64,000 bases of DNA from Saccharomonospora cyanea NA-134. GTDB taxonomy: Bacteria > Actinomycetota > Actinomycetes > Mycobacteriales > Pseudonocardiaceae. A program made the translations under genes and the position numbers. Each line of letters begins with the position of its first letter. Position 1 is the stretch's first letter. The notes beneath the pieces were generated by a model. That model did not search any database. It saw only the letters and a list, made by a program, of their open reading frames with translations, and had not been told where the DNA came from. The stretch covers positions 1,787,538 to 1,851,537 of the forward strand of contig NZ_CM001440.1 of assembly GCF_000244975.1 (NCBI RefSeq). Direction: 5' to 3'. Positions 52,989 through 61,737 of this stretch are shown here, one piece after another.

Positions 52989-53057
52989 CGTGTCCGCGGT
53001 TCCTGTACGCGTGTCTGCACCCAGGGTGCGGTCACGCGTACACCAGGAGCGGACACG
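52989..53057. repeat. Intergenic repeat copy 2 forming a long hairpin
   Basis: The 5' arm (52989-53022) and 3' arm (53024-53057) pair over most of their 34 bases: CGTGTCCGC with GCGGACACG, TACGCGTG with CACGCGTA and GCACCC with GGGTGC, around a single-base centre. The 20-base element GTGTCCGCGGTTCCTGTACG (52990-53009) is shared with copy 1. No coding potential and no T-tract. Confidence 0.7.
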
Positions 53058-53081
53058 GACCGAGGCGTCTCGTTTCCGCGC

Positions 53082-53348
53082 TCACGCCCGCGTGTTCGCG
53101 CGTGGCGTAGGGGGCGTGGGTACCGGAGGCGGGCTCAGCTCGTCGAGCAGCCGTTCGGTCCGCTTCGCGTTCTCGTCGCCCACCGACCACAGCACGCGAA
53201 GGCCCTCGGCCACGCGGCGGGCGAACGCGGGCTCCACGTCCAACACCGGACCACTGTGACGCACGGCCGCACCGATTCCGCCGAGCACGGCGGCCAGGAC
53301 GGCGACGTACAGCGCGGTGAGAACCACTTCGACCCCCTTCCGGACCAT
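53082..53348 (-). CDS. Small single-helix membrane protein
   Basis: 88 aa from ATG 53348 (a GTG seven codons later has a better-spaced GGAAGGGG and may be the real start). One membrane helix, VVLTALYVAVLAAVLGGIGA, then a soluble part VEPAFARRVAEGLRVLWSVG and a Pro-rich tail. Divergent from the MocR-type regulator, with only a 74-base spacer, so it may be the regulated gene. No family recognised. Confidence 0.6.
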   Translation of the reverse strand: MVRKGVEVVLTALYVAVLAAVLGGIGAAVRHSGPVLDVEPAFARRVAEGLRVLWSVGDENAKRTERLLDELSPPPVPTPPTPRANTRA

Positions 53349-53368
53349 TCTCCGTAGGTCCACTTCAT

Positions 53369-53424
53369 ATTGGTCTGTCCCTGCTCTACGATCGGCGGAG
53401 AATTGGACTGGAGGTAGAGCCAAT
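53369..53424 (+). promoter_or_regulatory. Direct-repeat operator candidate before MocR gene
   Basis: ATTGGTCTG (53369-53377) and ATTGGACTG (53402-53410) are direct repeats 33 bases apart start to start, about three helical turns; CCAAT (53420-53424) gives a third, inverted, half-site. Direct-repeat operators are known for MocR-type proteins, so this is a likely autoregulatory site. Confidence 0.5.
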
Positions 53425-54916
53425 GTCGGGGGAAGTGGACCGTTTTCAGCACGGCGCGGCGCTGGCCATGCTGCTGGGGGACTGGAGCGCGGGCGACGGT
53501 CCGCTCTACCGCAAGCTGGCGGACGCCGTGGCCAGGGCCGTGGACGACGGGTCGCTGGTGGCCGGTGAGCGGCTGCCCGCGGAACGCGAACTGTCCCGGG
53601 TACTGGCCGTGAGCCGGGCCACCGTGGTCGCCGCCTACGAGGACCTGCGCGGACGCGGGGTGGTGGACCGCAGGCAGGGCAGCGGCACGAGGGTCAACGG
53701 CCGACGGCGGATCCCCCGCAGTGACGGGCGGGTGCGGGGCGGCCAGGGCACCGCGATCGTGCAGCGGCTCATCGACGGCCCCGGACGGCTCATCTCCCTC
53801 GGGTGCGCGGCCGACGCGGGCGTGCCCGAGGTGGCGGAGGCGCTGCGCGCCGTGGCGGACCACGACATCACGGAGCTGCTGCGCGACGCCGGCTACCACC
53901 CGCGTGGCCTCCCCGCACTGCGTGAGGCGGTGGCACACCACTACACGACCCAGGGGCTGCCCACCTCCCCCGAGCAGGTGCTCGTGACGACCGGAGCACA
54001 CCAGGCGCTGGTGCTGCTGGCCGAGGTGTACCTACGCGGTGCCTCGGCGGTCGCGGTGGAGGTGCCGAGCTGGGCGCCGTGCCTGGACATCTTCCGCCAG
54101 CACGGCGTGCGGCTGGTGCCGGTGGGGCTCGACGACGAGGGCGTCGACGTCCACGCGCTCGCCGAGGCGTTGACCGGGACGACACCCGCTCTGCTCTACG
54201 TGATGCCGACCTTCCACAACCCCACGGGCCGTCTCATGTCGGCCGCGCGCAGGCGGCAGGTCGCCGAGCTGGCGGCGCGGCACGGAGTGGCTGTGGTCGA
54301 GGACCACGCCTACGCCGGACACAGTCTGACCGTCGACGAGACGGCCCTGCCCGCACCGCTCGCCGCGTACGCCCCCGAGTCGGGCGAGGTGCTCACCGTC
54401 GAGTCGCTGAAGGGAATCTGGGCCGGTCTGCGTGTCGGCTGGGTGCGGGGTCCGGCCGGGATCATCGAACGGTGTGCCCGGCGTAAGGCCATGGCCGACC
54501 TCGGAAGCCCGTTGATCGAGCAGGCGGTGGCGGCGCGGCTGGTGCCGCGACTGGCCGAGCTGTCCAGGGCCCGCTGCGTCGTGCAGCGCAGGCAGTTGGC
54601 CGAACTCGAACACCTGCTGCGGCAGCGGCTGCCCGAGTGGACCTGGACGACACCGGACGGCGGCTCGTCGCTGTGGGTGCGGCTACCCGGCGGGCACAGC
54701 GCCGACGTGTACGCCCAGCTCGCGCTGCGACACGGCGTGGAGGTGGTTCCGGGGTCGACGATGGACCCGACGGGTCAGCACGACGGCTACTTCCGGATCC
54801 CGTTCGTGCGCCCGCTGGAGGAACTGGCCGAACTGGTCTCCCGGCTGGCGTCCGCCTGGACGGAGCTGGTGCGGCACGGTCCGCACGAGGACCTGCCGCT
54901 GCGGCCCGTGGTGTGA
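53423..54916 (+). CDS. MocR-family regulator (GntR HTH + aminotransferase domain)
   Basis: 497 aa, ATG 53423 with GGAGG upstream. The N-terminal winged helix (PLYRKLADAVARAVDDGSLV, RLPAERELSRVLAVSRATVV) is joined to a fold-type I aminotransferase domain with PTFHNPTGRLMS, VVEDHAYAGH and the PLP-binding Lys in ESLKGIWAGLRVGWV. Proteins of this type use PLP as an effector rather than for catalysis and often control vitamin B6, GABA or taurine genes. The divergent single-helix membrane gene and the repeats in the spacer point to local control. Confidence 0.93.
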   Translation: MSGEVDRFQHGAALAMLLGDWSAGDGPLYRKLADAVARAVDDGSLVAGERLPAERELSRVLAVSRATVVAAYEDLRGRGVVDRRQGSGTRVNGRRRIPRSDGRVRGGQGTAIVQRLIDGPGRLISLGCAADAGVPEVAEALRAVADHDITELLRDAGYHPRGLPALREAVAHHYTTQGLPTSPEQVLVTTGAHQALVLLAEVYLRGASAVAVEVPSWAPCLDIFRQHGVRLVPVGLDDEGVDVHALAEALTGTTPALLYVMPTFHNPTGRLMSAARRRQVAELAARHGVAVVEDHAYAGHSLTVDETALPAPLAAYAPESGEVLTVESLKGIWAGLRVGWVRGPAGIIERCARRKAMADLGSPLIEQAVAARLVPRLAELSRARCVVQRRQLAELEHLLRQRLPEWTWTTPDGGSSLWVRLPGGHSADVYAQLALRHGVEVVPGSTMDPTGQHDGYFRIPFVRPLEELAELVSRLASAWTELVRHGPHEDLPLRPVV

Positions 54917-54984
54917 GACGGCCGCGTAGGCGGGCGAGTGTCTTGCCCATGTTCGGGCGCGGCCGGGGCTGCTTGGCTGGGGGC

Positions 54985-55866
54985 ATGACGGCGGACACAG
55001 TGAACACAGCGAACGAGAAGAACTCCACGACGGTGTTGGTGCTCGGTGGCACCGGCAAGACCGGGCGCAGGGTGGTGAGCAGGCTCCGGCGGCGCGGGAA
55101 CGTGGAGGTGCGCGTGGGCTCCCGCTCGGGGCGACCGCGTTTCGACTGGACCGAAGAGTCCACATGGGACGAAGTGCTCGACGGGGTGGACGCCGTCTAC
55201 GTGGTCTACGCACCGGACCTCGGTGCTCCGGGAGCGGACGAGGTCATGGGCTCGTTCGCCCGGCGTGCCGTGGCCCTCGGGGTGCGCAGGCTCGTGCTGC
55301 TCTCGGGCCGGGGCGAGGAGGGAGCCGCCCGCGCCGAGCGCGCGGTACGCACCTCGGGTGCGGAGTGGACGGTCGTGCGGTGCGCCTGGTTCGTCCAGGC
55401 GTTCAGCGAGGACTTCCTGCGGGACGCGGTGGTGGACGGCACCATCGCCCTTCCCGCGGGCGAGGTGCCGGAGCCGTTCGTGGACGCGGACGACATCGCC
55501 GACGTGGCCGTGGCGGCGCTGCTCGACGACGGCCACGCGGGGCGTGTCTACGAGCTGACGGGCCCACGCGCGCTGACGTTCGCCGAGGCGGCGGCGGAGT
55601 TGTCCGAAGTGACCGGACGCGAGGTGCGTTACGCGCCCGTGCCCGAGGCGGAATACGGCGCGATGCTCGTCGAGCACGGCCTGCCGGAGGTCGAGGCGAC
55701 GTTTTTGGCCGAGTTGTTCTCGACGGTGCTGGACGGCCGCAACGCCCACCTCACCGACGGGGTGCGCGAGGCGCTCGGCCGCCCGCCCCGCGACTTCGGC
55801 GAGGCGGTGCGCGACGCCGCCGCCCAGGGTGCGTGGGACCTCGCGACCGTCACGCCAGGCGCGTGA
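54985..55866 (+). CDS. NmrA-like NAD(P)-binding protein
   Basis: 293 aa from ATG 54985. TVLVLGGTGKTGRRVVSRLR is the Rossmann nucleotide loop; VDAVYVVYAPDLG, VRRLVLLSGRGEEG and TVVRCAWFVQAFSED place it with atypical short-chain NAD(P)-binding proteins of the NmrA/QOR2 type, which are redox sensors or quinone reductases. The active-site Tyr/Lys pair of classical reductases is not evident. Its 3' end overlaps the convergent AraC gene by 17 bases. Confidence 0.88.
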   Translation: MTADTVNTANEKNSTTVLVLGGTGKTGRRVVSRLRRRGNVEVRVGSRSGRPRFDWTEESTWDEVLDGVDAVYVVYAPDLGAPGADEVMGSFARRAVALGVRRLVLLSGRGEEGAARAERAVRTSGAEWTVVRCAWFVQAFSEDFLRDAVVDGTIALPAGEVPEPFVDADDIADVAVAALLDDGHAGRVYELTGPRALTFAEAAAELSEVTGREVRYAPVPEAEYGAMLVEHGLPEVEATFLAELFSTVLDGRNAHLTDGVREALGRPPRDFGEAVRDAAAQGAWDLATVTPGA

Positions 55867-56788
55867 GCCGGTACTGGCTGGGGCTGACGCCGTAGGCACG
55901 CTTGAAGGCGGTGCTCAACGCGAACGCGGTGCCGTAGCCGACCCGCCGAGCGACCGCGTCGAGCGTGAGCTCGGGATCGCGCAATGCCTCCGCCGCGAGC
56001 GCGAGCCGCCATCCGGTGAGGTAGGTCATCGGCGGTTCCCCGACCAGTTCGGTGAACCGCCGGGCCAGGGCGGCCCGGGACACACCGACGCGGGACGCGA
56101 GCGCCGACACCGTCCAGGGCAGTGTGGGTTCGTCGTGCATCAGTCGCAGGGTCTGGCCGACCACGGGGTCGGTCTGCGCGCGGAACCAGCCGGGCGCCTC
56201 GCTGCCCGGGCGGGCGAACCACGTGCGCAGGACGCTGATCAGCAGCAGGTCCAGCAGGCGGTCCAGGACGACCTCCTGGCCGGGCTCGTCCCGGTCGATC
56301 TCCGTCTCCAGCAGCGACACCAGCGGTGCCTGGCCCGCTTCCCGGGGCAGCACCAGCCGTGGGGGCAGCGCAGCGAGCAGCCGGCCGCTGACCTCCCCGC
56401 GCAGCTCGTAGACGCCGATCAGCATCGTGTCACGCCCGGTGGTGCCGGAACCCCACGTCCGCACGCCCTGCGACCACGTCGTGCAGATCTCGTCGCCGTC
56501 CGTGGTGGTGCTGCGCTGGCCGGGCTGGATCACCACCGTGGGTTCGAGGCCGGGATCACACGCCACCGTGTAGGGGTTGGGGCCGCGCACGACGGCGACG
56601 TCGCCCGCGTCGAGACACACCGGCTCGGCGCCGTCGGGGACGAGCCACGCCCTCCCGTGAGTGGCCGCGAGCACCGTGACGGCGGCGCGGTCCTCCACGC
56701 GCAGCGACCACGGCGGGTCGAGCACCGCCCTGAGAAGAAACGCCCCGTGTGCTCTCGGCCCGTCCAGCAGGCTGCCCAGCGCGTCCAC
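55850..56788 (-). CDS. AraC-family regulator with cupin N-terminal domain
   Basis: 312 aa from GTG 56788, the first plausible start; the frame is open far upstream but inside the neighbouring gene. The N-terminal part (AVTVLAATHGRAWLVPDGAE ... VVRGPNPYTVACD) is a cupin-type sensor, and the C-terminal part has the two AraC HTH motifs (VSALASRVGVSRAALARRFT, LDAVARRVGYGTAFALSTAF). This arrangement is frequent beside oxidoreductases; the convergent NmrA-like gene, overlapping by 17 bases, is a candidate target. Confidence 0.9.
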   Translation of the reverse strand: MDALGSLLDGPRAHGAFLLRAVLDPPWSLRVEDRAAVTVLAATHGRAWLVPDGAEPVCLDAGDVAVVRGPNPYTVACDPGLEPTVVIQPGQRSTTTDGDEICTTWSQGVRTWGSGTTGRDTMLIGVYELRGEVSGRLLAALPPRLVLPREAGQAPLVSLLETEIDRDEPGQEVVLDRLLDLLLISVLRTWFARPGSEAPGWFRAQTDPVVGQTLRLMHDEPTLPWTVSALASRVGVSRAALARRFTELVGEPPMTYLTGWRLALAAEALRDPELTLDAVARRVGYGTAFALSTAFKRAYGVSPSQYRLTRLA

Positions 56789-56911
56789 GCCGCAACCATA
56801 GAGCGACGGCGTGGCGTGGGCGTCGCGGGTCGCTCGGGCAAGCCTTCGAGGTGCGGAACCGGAGTAGGGTGTGACTGCGGCAGGGGCGTCGATCGGGCGG
56901 AGTGTGGTCAC

Positions 56912-58069
56912 ATGCGCGGAACCGGGGCGGTGCTGGCGGCGAGTGTGGGCCTGCTCGCCACGGCGGGCGCGGCGGTGGCCACGTCGCGACTGCTCACGGC
57001 CCTCGGCGGACGTCCTGACCCGGACAGCGTGGGTTCGTCGCCGCAGTACCGCGACGGCACCTTCCACAACGCGCGTCCCGCCCGGTGGCTGCCGAGCGGC
57101 AGCACGGGTGACGCGGTGCGTGAGATGTTGCTCTCGCGCAAGCCCAGGAAACCGGTGGGCCGGGTGCCGCTCGTGGCGCCCATGGCGGCTCCGGCGGACG
57201 GCCTGCATGTCACGTGGTTCGGCCACGCGTCGTCGCTCGTGGAACTCGACGGCGTCCGGGTGTTGCTCGATCCGGTGTGGAGCGACCGCGCGTCCCCGGT
57301 GCGGTTCGCGGGCCCCCGGCGGCTGCACCCCGTGCCGCACCGCCTCGCCGACCTGCCCCGGCTCGACGCGATCGTGATCTCCCACGACCACTACGACCAC
57401 CTGGACTTCGCCACCGTCCGGGAGCTGACCCGCCTGCAGCAGGCGCCGTTCGTGGTGCCGCTCGGGGTCGGCGCCCACCTGCGGGCGTGGGGGGTTCCGG
57501 AGGAACGCGTCGTCGAACTGGACTGGCACCAGCGGACGTCCATCGGGGCGCTGACGATCACGGCGACACCGGCCCAGCACTTCTCCGGCCGGGCTTTCAC
57601 CCGCAACACCACGTTGTGGGCGTCGTGGGTGCTGACCACGCCGCGCGGGCGCGTGTTCTACAGCGGCGACACCGGGTACTGCGACGCGTTCGCCGACATC
57701 GGCCGCGACCACGGGCCGTTCGACCTCACGCTCGTGCAGATCGGCGCGTACGCGAGCAGCTGGCCCGACATCCACATGACCCCCGAGGAAGGCGTGGCGA
57801 CGCATCTCGACGTCCGTGGCGGGCTGCTCGTGCCCGTGCACTGGGGCACTTTCAACCTCGCGCCCCACGGCTGGGCCGACCCGGTGGAGCGGCTGTTGAA
57901 GGCCGCCGAGGAACACGACGTGCGGGTGGCCGTGCCCCGTCCGGGCGAACGCATCGACGTGACAGACGTGGCGGCGGACCCGGCCCGGTCATCGGCACGG
58001 CACTGGTGGCGGGAACTCGTACCGGCGTCTGGCAACGACGGCCGGGGTGCACGGAGTCACGCTGAGTGA
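56912..58069 (+). CDS. Membrane-anchored metallo-beta-lactamase-fold hydrolase (UlaG/NAPE-PLD-like)
   Basis: 385 aa from ATG 56912. An N-terminal hydrophobic segment (GAVLAASVGLLATAGAAVAT) anchors or exports it. The zinc signature is SHDHYDHLD, with WFGHASSLVELDGVRVLLDP before it, SGDTGY and VPVHWGTFNL later, as in the NAPE-PLD/UlaG branch, which cleaves phosphodiesters or lactones. The substrate is not predictable. The CapA-type lipoprotein follows 46 bases downstream on the same strand. Confidence 0.9.
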   Translation: MRGTGAVLAASVGLLATAGAAVATSRLLTALGGRPDPDSVGSSPQYRDGTFHNARPARWLPSGSTGDAVREMLLSRKPRKPVGRVPLVAPMAAPADGLHVTWFGHASSLVELDGVRVLLDPVWSDRASPVRFAGPRRLHPVPHRLADLPRLDAIVISHDHYDHLDFATVRELTRLQQAPFVVPLGVGAHLRAWGVPEERVVELDWHQRTSIGALTITATPAQHFSGRAFTRNTTLWASWVLTTPRGRVFYSGDTGYCDAFADIGRDHGPFDLTLVQIGAYASSWPDIHMTPEEGVATHLDVRGGLLVPVHWGTFNLAPHGWADPVERLLKAAEEHDVRVAVPRPGERIDVTDVAADPARSSARHWWRELVPASGNDGRGARSHAE

Positions 58070-58115
58070 ACGGGCAGGATGAGCCCGACCTGTCGTCTCG
58101 TCGAAGGGCTCATCC

Positions 58116-59273
58116 ATGTCGCGTCGCGCCGTGGCCGCGGTACTCGGGGTACTCGGTACCGCCGGACTCGTCGCCGGGTGTTCCTCGGCGCCCGAACCCG
58201 GGCCCGACGAGGCCGCTGCGCGGACCGCCGAGCCCACCGCCACCTCACCTGCCGAGCCGCCGTCGTTCAACGTGGTGGCCACCGGCGACATCCTCATCCA
58301 CCCCGAACTCACCGACCAGGCCGCCGAGGACGCCGCCGCGGCGGGCAACGGTGGCCCGGACGAGTTCGACTACGGTCCGCTGCTCGCCGGCGTGAAGCCG
58401 CTCGTGTCGGAGGCCGACCTCGCGCTGTGTCACCTGGAGGTGCCGCTGGCCGAGGACGGCGGACCCTACTCCGGATACCCGCAGTTCATCGCTCCGCCCG
58501 AGCTCGCGGGCGACCTGGCGGACACCGGCTACGACGGCTGCTCGACGGCCTCGAACCACACCCTCGACCACGGAACCGAGGGCGTCGCGAGCACCCTGGA
58601 CGCCCTCGACGAGGCCGGGATCGAGCACACCGGTTCGGCACGCAGCAAGGAGGAGGCCGAGACACCGCTGGTGTACGACGTCGGCGGGGTCGCGGTCGGC
58701 CACGTCTCCTACACGTTCGGGTTCAACGGCTTCGAACTCCCCGACGACATGCCGTGGCTGTCGAATCCGCTGGACGCGGACGCCCTGGTCGCCGAGGCCG
58801 AGGCGGCGAGGGAGGCGGGCGCCGAGGTCGTCATCGCCAGCGTCCACTGGGGACAGGAGTACGTGCACGAGCCGACGCCGCAGCAGCGGGCGCTCGCCGA
58901 GCGCCTGGCGTCGGAGGACGCGATCGACCTCGTCATCGGCCACCACGCCCACGTCGTGCAGCCGATCGAGAAGGTCGGTGACACGTGGGTGGCCTGGGGG
59001 CTCGGCAACTCGGTCGCCCGGCACGCCGAACCCAGGGGCGTGTCGGAGGAGGGCATCGCGGCCCGCTTCACGTTCGTCCGCGAGGACGACGGCTGGTCGG
59101 TCGAGCAGGCGGAGTACCTGCCCACGCTCGTGGAACTGGGCCCGCCGATCCGCCTCGTGGACCTGACCACCGCGGAGCCGACGGAACGCAGGACGCAGGC
59201 CCTGGAACGCACAGACGAGATCGTGCTCAGCCGTGGCGGCGCCGAGGACGGCCTGACCCGTCCCGGGAACTGA
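58116..59273 (+). CDS. CapA-family lipoprotein (PGA_cap metallophosphoesterase-like)
   Basis: 385 aa. The signal peptide ends in the lipobox GLVAGC, then a Pro/Glu/Ala-rich spacer. The CapA domain shows FNVVATGDILIHPEL, YDGCSTASNHTLDHG, VIASVHWGQEYVHEPTPQQ and VIGHHAHVVQP, the metal-binding blocks of the PGA_cap family. CapA itself takes part in poly-gamma-glutamate capsule assembly, but no other capsule gene is here, so a general cell-surface phosphoesterase role is equally possible. The last 47 bases overlap the convergent LysR gene. Confidence 0.9.
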   Translation: MSRRAVAAVLGVLGTAGLVAGCSSAPEPGPDEAAARTAEPTATSPAEPPSFNVVATGDILIHPELTDQAAEDAAAAGNGGPDEFDYGPLLAGVKPLVSEADLALCHLEVPLAEDGGPYSGYPQFIAPPELAGDLADTGYDGCSTASNHTLDHGTEGVASTLDALDEAGIEHTGSARSKEEAETPLVYDVGGVAVGHVSYTFGFNGFELPDDMPWLSNPLDADALVAEAEAAREAGAEVVIASVHWGQEYVHEPTPQQRALAERLASEDAIDLVIGHHAHVVQPIEKVGDTWVAWGLGNSVARHAEPRGVSEEGIAARFTFVREDDGWSVEQAEYLPTLVELGPPIRLVDLTTAEPTERRTQALERTDEIVLSRGGAEDGLTRPGN

Positions 59274-60156
59274 CCCGCTCCACGAGCAGCTCCACGATCC
59301 GGGCCACGGCGGGCGAGGGATCGGCCTCGCGGGTGGTCGCGTGCACCTCCCGGGCCAGGCCCACGGGGTCGCCGATGTCCCGGAACGTCACTCCGGGCCG
59401 GGGCGACGCCGCGAGTTCGGGCACGAGCGCGACCCCGAAGTCGGCCGCCACCAGCGTGAGCATCATGTCGTAGCTGTTGGTGCGAAACGCCACGGTCGGT
59501 TCGAACCCCGCCGCGCGACAGGCGAGCTCCACCACGGCCTGGAATCCGGCACTCGGACGCGGCGAGACCCACGTGGCCAGGGCGTAGTCGGACAGCGCCA
59601 CCGAGGACTCACCCACGGGCGCCAGACTCGGCGGCAGGGCGAGCAGCAGCCGGTCCCGGCGAAGCGGGGTCTGCCTCAGCCCCCGGAGGTCGGGAGGCGG
59701 CAACCGGGCGTACTGGTGGGTCACCGCGACGTCGACCTCGCCCGCGCGGACGGCGGGCACCGACTCCTCCGGCTCCAGCTCCACGAACGAGAGCTCCACC
59801 TCGGGACTGCTCCGGGCGAACGAGGCGAGGGCGGGCACGGTGAAGCCCGCCGCCGTGCCGAACGCGGCGACCCGCACCCGGCCGCCGTGCAGTCCGGCCA
59901 CGCGCAGCACGGCCTGCACGGCGCTGTCGGCCTCGGTCAGCACGCGGTCGGCGTGCTCGGCGAGCACCCGCCCCGCGTCCGTGAGGCGGACACTGCGGGG
60001 CCCGCGTTCCAGGAGAGCGACGCCGAGTTCCCGTTCCAGCGCGGCGAGTTGTTGCGACACGGCGGCGGCCGTGCGGCCCGCGAGCTGCGCGGCCCCCGCG
60101 ATGGAGCCGGTGCGGGCGACGTCCCTCAGCAGTCCGAGCCGCCGGAGTTCGAGCAC
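59227..60156 (-). CDS. LysR-family transcriptional regulator
   Basis: 309 aa. The N-terminal HTH reads LRRLGLLRDVARTGSIAGAA ... GRTAAAVSQQLAALERELGV, followed by a LysR substrate-binding domain (GRVRVAAFGTAAGFTVPALA, LVAADFGVALVPELA). It is divergent from a serine/threonine dehydratase gene with a 71-base spacer, the usual arrangement for a LysR regulator and its target. Its 3' end overlaps the CapA-type gene by 47 bases. Confidence 0.93.
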   Translation of the reverse strand: MLELRRLGLLRDVARTGSIAGAAQLAGRTAAAVSQQLAALERELGVALLERGPRSVRLTDAGRVLAEHADRVLTEADSAVQAVLRVAGLHGGRVRVAAFGTAAGFTVPALASFARSSPEVELSFVELEPEESVPAVRAGEVDVAVTHQYARLPPPDLRGLRQTPLRRDRLLLALPPSLAPVGESSVALSDYALATWVSPRPSAGFQAVVELACRAAGFEPTVAFRTNSYDMMLTLVAADFGVALVPELAASPRPGVTFRDIGDPVGLAREVHATTREADPSPAVARIVELLVERVSSRDGSGRPRRRHG

Positions 60157-60227
60157 AAGTCGAGCTTACGGCCAGGCGAAGGAGCACTCGCTTGTCGCGC
60201 CCGTCGCGACGGGGCCACTCTGGTGCC

Positions 60228-61160
60228 ATGACTCATCGCGTGGTGCGGGCACCGTCCCCCGAGGACGTGGAGAAGGCCGTGGACGTCGTGGCGTCGGTGC
60301 TCGACCCGTCCCCGACCGTGACCGGGAAGTGCGTACTGAAACTGGAGACGTGGCAACCGACCGGGTCCTTCAAGGTCCGGGGCGCGCTCGCGGTGCTGGC
60401 CTCGGTGGGCGCGGACGACGAGGTGGTCGCGGCGTCGGCGGGCAACCACGCACTCGGGATCGCGTTCGCCGCCACCCGGCTCGGACGCCGGGCGACCGTG
60501 GTGGTGCCCGCCACGGCGTCCGAGGCGAAGGTCGCCGCGCTGCGCCGGTTCGACATCACCCTCGTCCAGCACGGTGAGCAGTATGCCGAGGCCGAGGCCC
60601 ACGCCCTGGAACTCGCGGAGCGTGGGGCGCGCTTCGTGTCGCCCTACAACGACCCGGACGTCATCGCGGGACAGGGCACGCTCGGCTGGGAGTTGGGCTC
60701 GCAGTGCCGGGGCCCGCTGACGGTCGTGTGCGCGGTCGGCGGCGGGGGGCTCGCCTCGGGCCTCGGCCTGTGGGCGGCGACGCGGGACGACGTGCGTGTG
60801 ATCGGGGTGGAGGCCGACGCCGCCCCCGCCATGGCCGAGGCCGTGCGGGCCGGGCGCGCGGTGCCCGTCGACGTGCGTCCGACCGTCGCGGACGGCATCG
60901 CGGCCAACCTCGAACCGGGCGCGGTGACGATCGACCTCGTCTCCAAGCACGTCGACCGTCTTGTCACGGTGAGTGAGGAGGAGATCGGGGCCGCCGTGCG
61001 GCACCTGGTGCGTACCCACGGCGTCGTGGCCGAGGGCGCGGGGGCCGCCGCGTTCGCGGCCGTGCTCGCGGGCAGGATCGGCCCCGTCGACGGCCGGGTC
61101 GTGGCCGTGGTCTCCGGACGGAACATCGCCCTTCCCACGCTGGCAGGCCTGCTAGTCTGA
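60228..61160 (+). CDS. Threonine/serine dehydratase (PLP-dependent)
   Basis: 310 aa from ATG 60228. The PLP-binding Lys is in PTGSFKVRGALAVL, the substrate loop in ASAGNHALG and the phosphate-binding Gly loop in VCAVGGGGLASGLGLWA. It lacks the regulatory ACT domain of biosynthetic IlvA, so it resembles catabolic or short dehydratases that deaminate threonine or serine to 2-oxo acids. The divergent LysR gene probably controls it. Confidence 0.9.
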   Translation: MTHRVVRAPSPEDVEKAVDVVASVLDPSPTVTGKCVLKLETWQPTGSFKVRGALAVLASVGADDEVVAASAGNHALGIAFAATRLGRRATVVVPATASEAKVAALRRFDITLVQHGEQYAEAEAHALELAERGARFVSPYNDPDVIAGQGTLGWELGSQCRGPLTVVCAVGGGGLASGLGLWAATRDDVRVIGVEADAAPAMAEAVRAGRAVPVDVRPTVADGIAANLEPGAVTIDLVSKHVDRLVTVSEEEIGAAVRHLVRTHGVVAEGAGAAAFAAVLAGRIGPVDGRVVAVVSGRNIALPTLAGLLV

Positions 61161-61230
61161 CCTGGCTTGATCGTTTTGGGGGGACGCGATCGCGCGATGT
61201 CGTCGACGGTCCCCCGAGCCTGGAGGACCG

Positions 61231-61737
61231 ATGACGCAGGGGGAGGGCGGCGAGCTTCGGTTGCGGCCGCCGAGGCGGAACATCGACCGGCGTGCCCGGT
61301 CCTGGTGGTGGACCCAGTGGGCACTGACGCTGGTGCCGGCGTTCCTGGCACTCGGCGTGCTCGCGTGGCTGCTCGCGCCCGCACGTCCGTGGCTGCTGCT
61401 CTCGCTCGCGGTGCTCGCGGTCGTGGGCGTTCCGGCCGCCGTGCTGTTGCCGATCTGGTGGTACCACGTGCATCGCTGGGAGGTCACCGACGACGCCGTC
61501 TACACGCGCACCGGGCGTTTCTGGCAGGAGTGGCGGGTGGCGCCCATGTCGCGCATCCAGACCGTCGACACCCAGCGGGGTCCGGTGGAGCGGCTGTTCG
61601 GGCTCGCCACCGTCACGGTCACCACGGCGTCGGCCAAGGGCGCCGTGGTGATCCCGGGGCTCGACCACGCGCTCGCCTCGGACCTGGTCGAGCAGCTGAC
61701 CCGCACCACGCAGGCCACCCCGGGTGACGCGACGTGA
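61231..61737 (+). CDS. PH-domain membrane protein (YdbS-type)
   Basis: 168 aa. Two membrane helices (WWTQWALTLVPAFLALGVLA, LLLSLAVLAVVGVPAAVLLP) precede a bacterial PH domain (WEVTDDAVYTRTGRFWQEWR, RIQTVDTQRGPVERLFGLAT). The stop overlaps the GTG of the next gene (GTGA). YdbS/YdbT pairs occur in many Gram-positive bacteria; in Bacillus they are linked to antimicrobial resistance and membrane stress. Function here is inferred. Confidence 0.88.
   Translation: MTQGEGGELRLRPPRRNIDRRARSWWWTQWALTLVPAFLALGVLAWLLAPARPWLLLSLAVLAVVGVPAAVLLPIWWYHVHRWEVTDDAVYTRTGRFWQEWRVAPMSRIQTVDTQRGPVERLFGLATVTVTTASAKGAVVIPGLDHALASDLVEQLTRTTQATPGDAT

Noticed and set aside
58116-59273. Capsule biosynthesis locus around the CapA-type gene
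   Set aside because: No CapB/CapC-type ligase or other capsule gene is nearby, so only a CapA-family lipoprotein is claimed.
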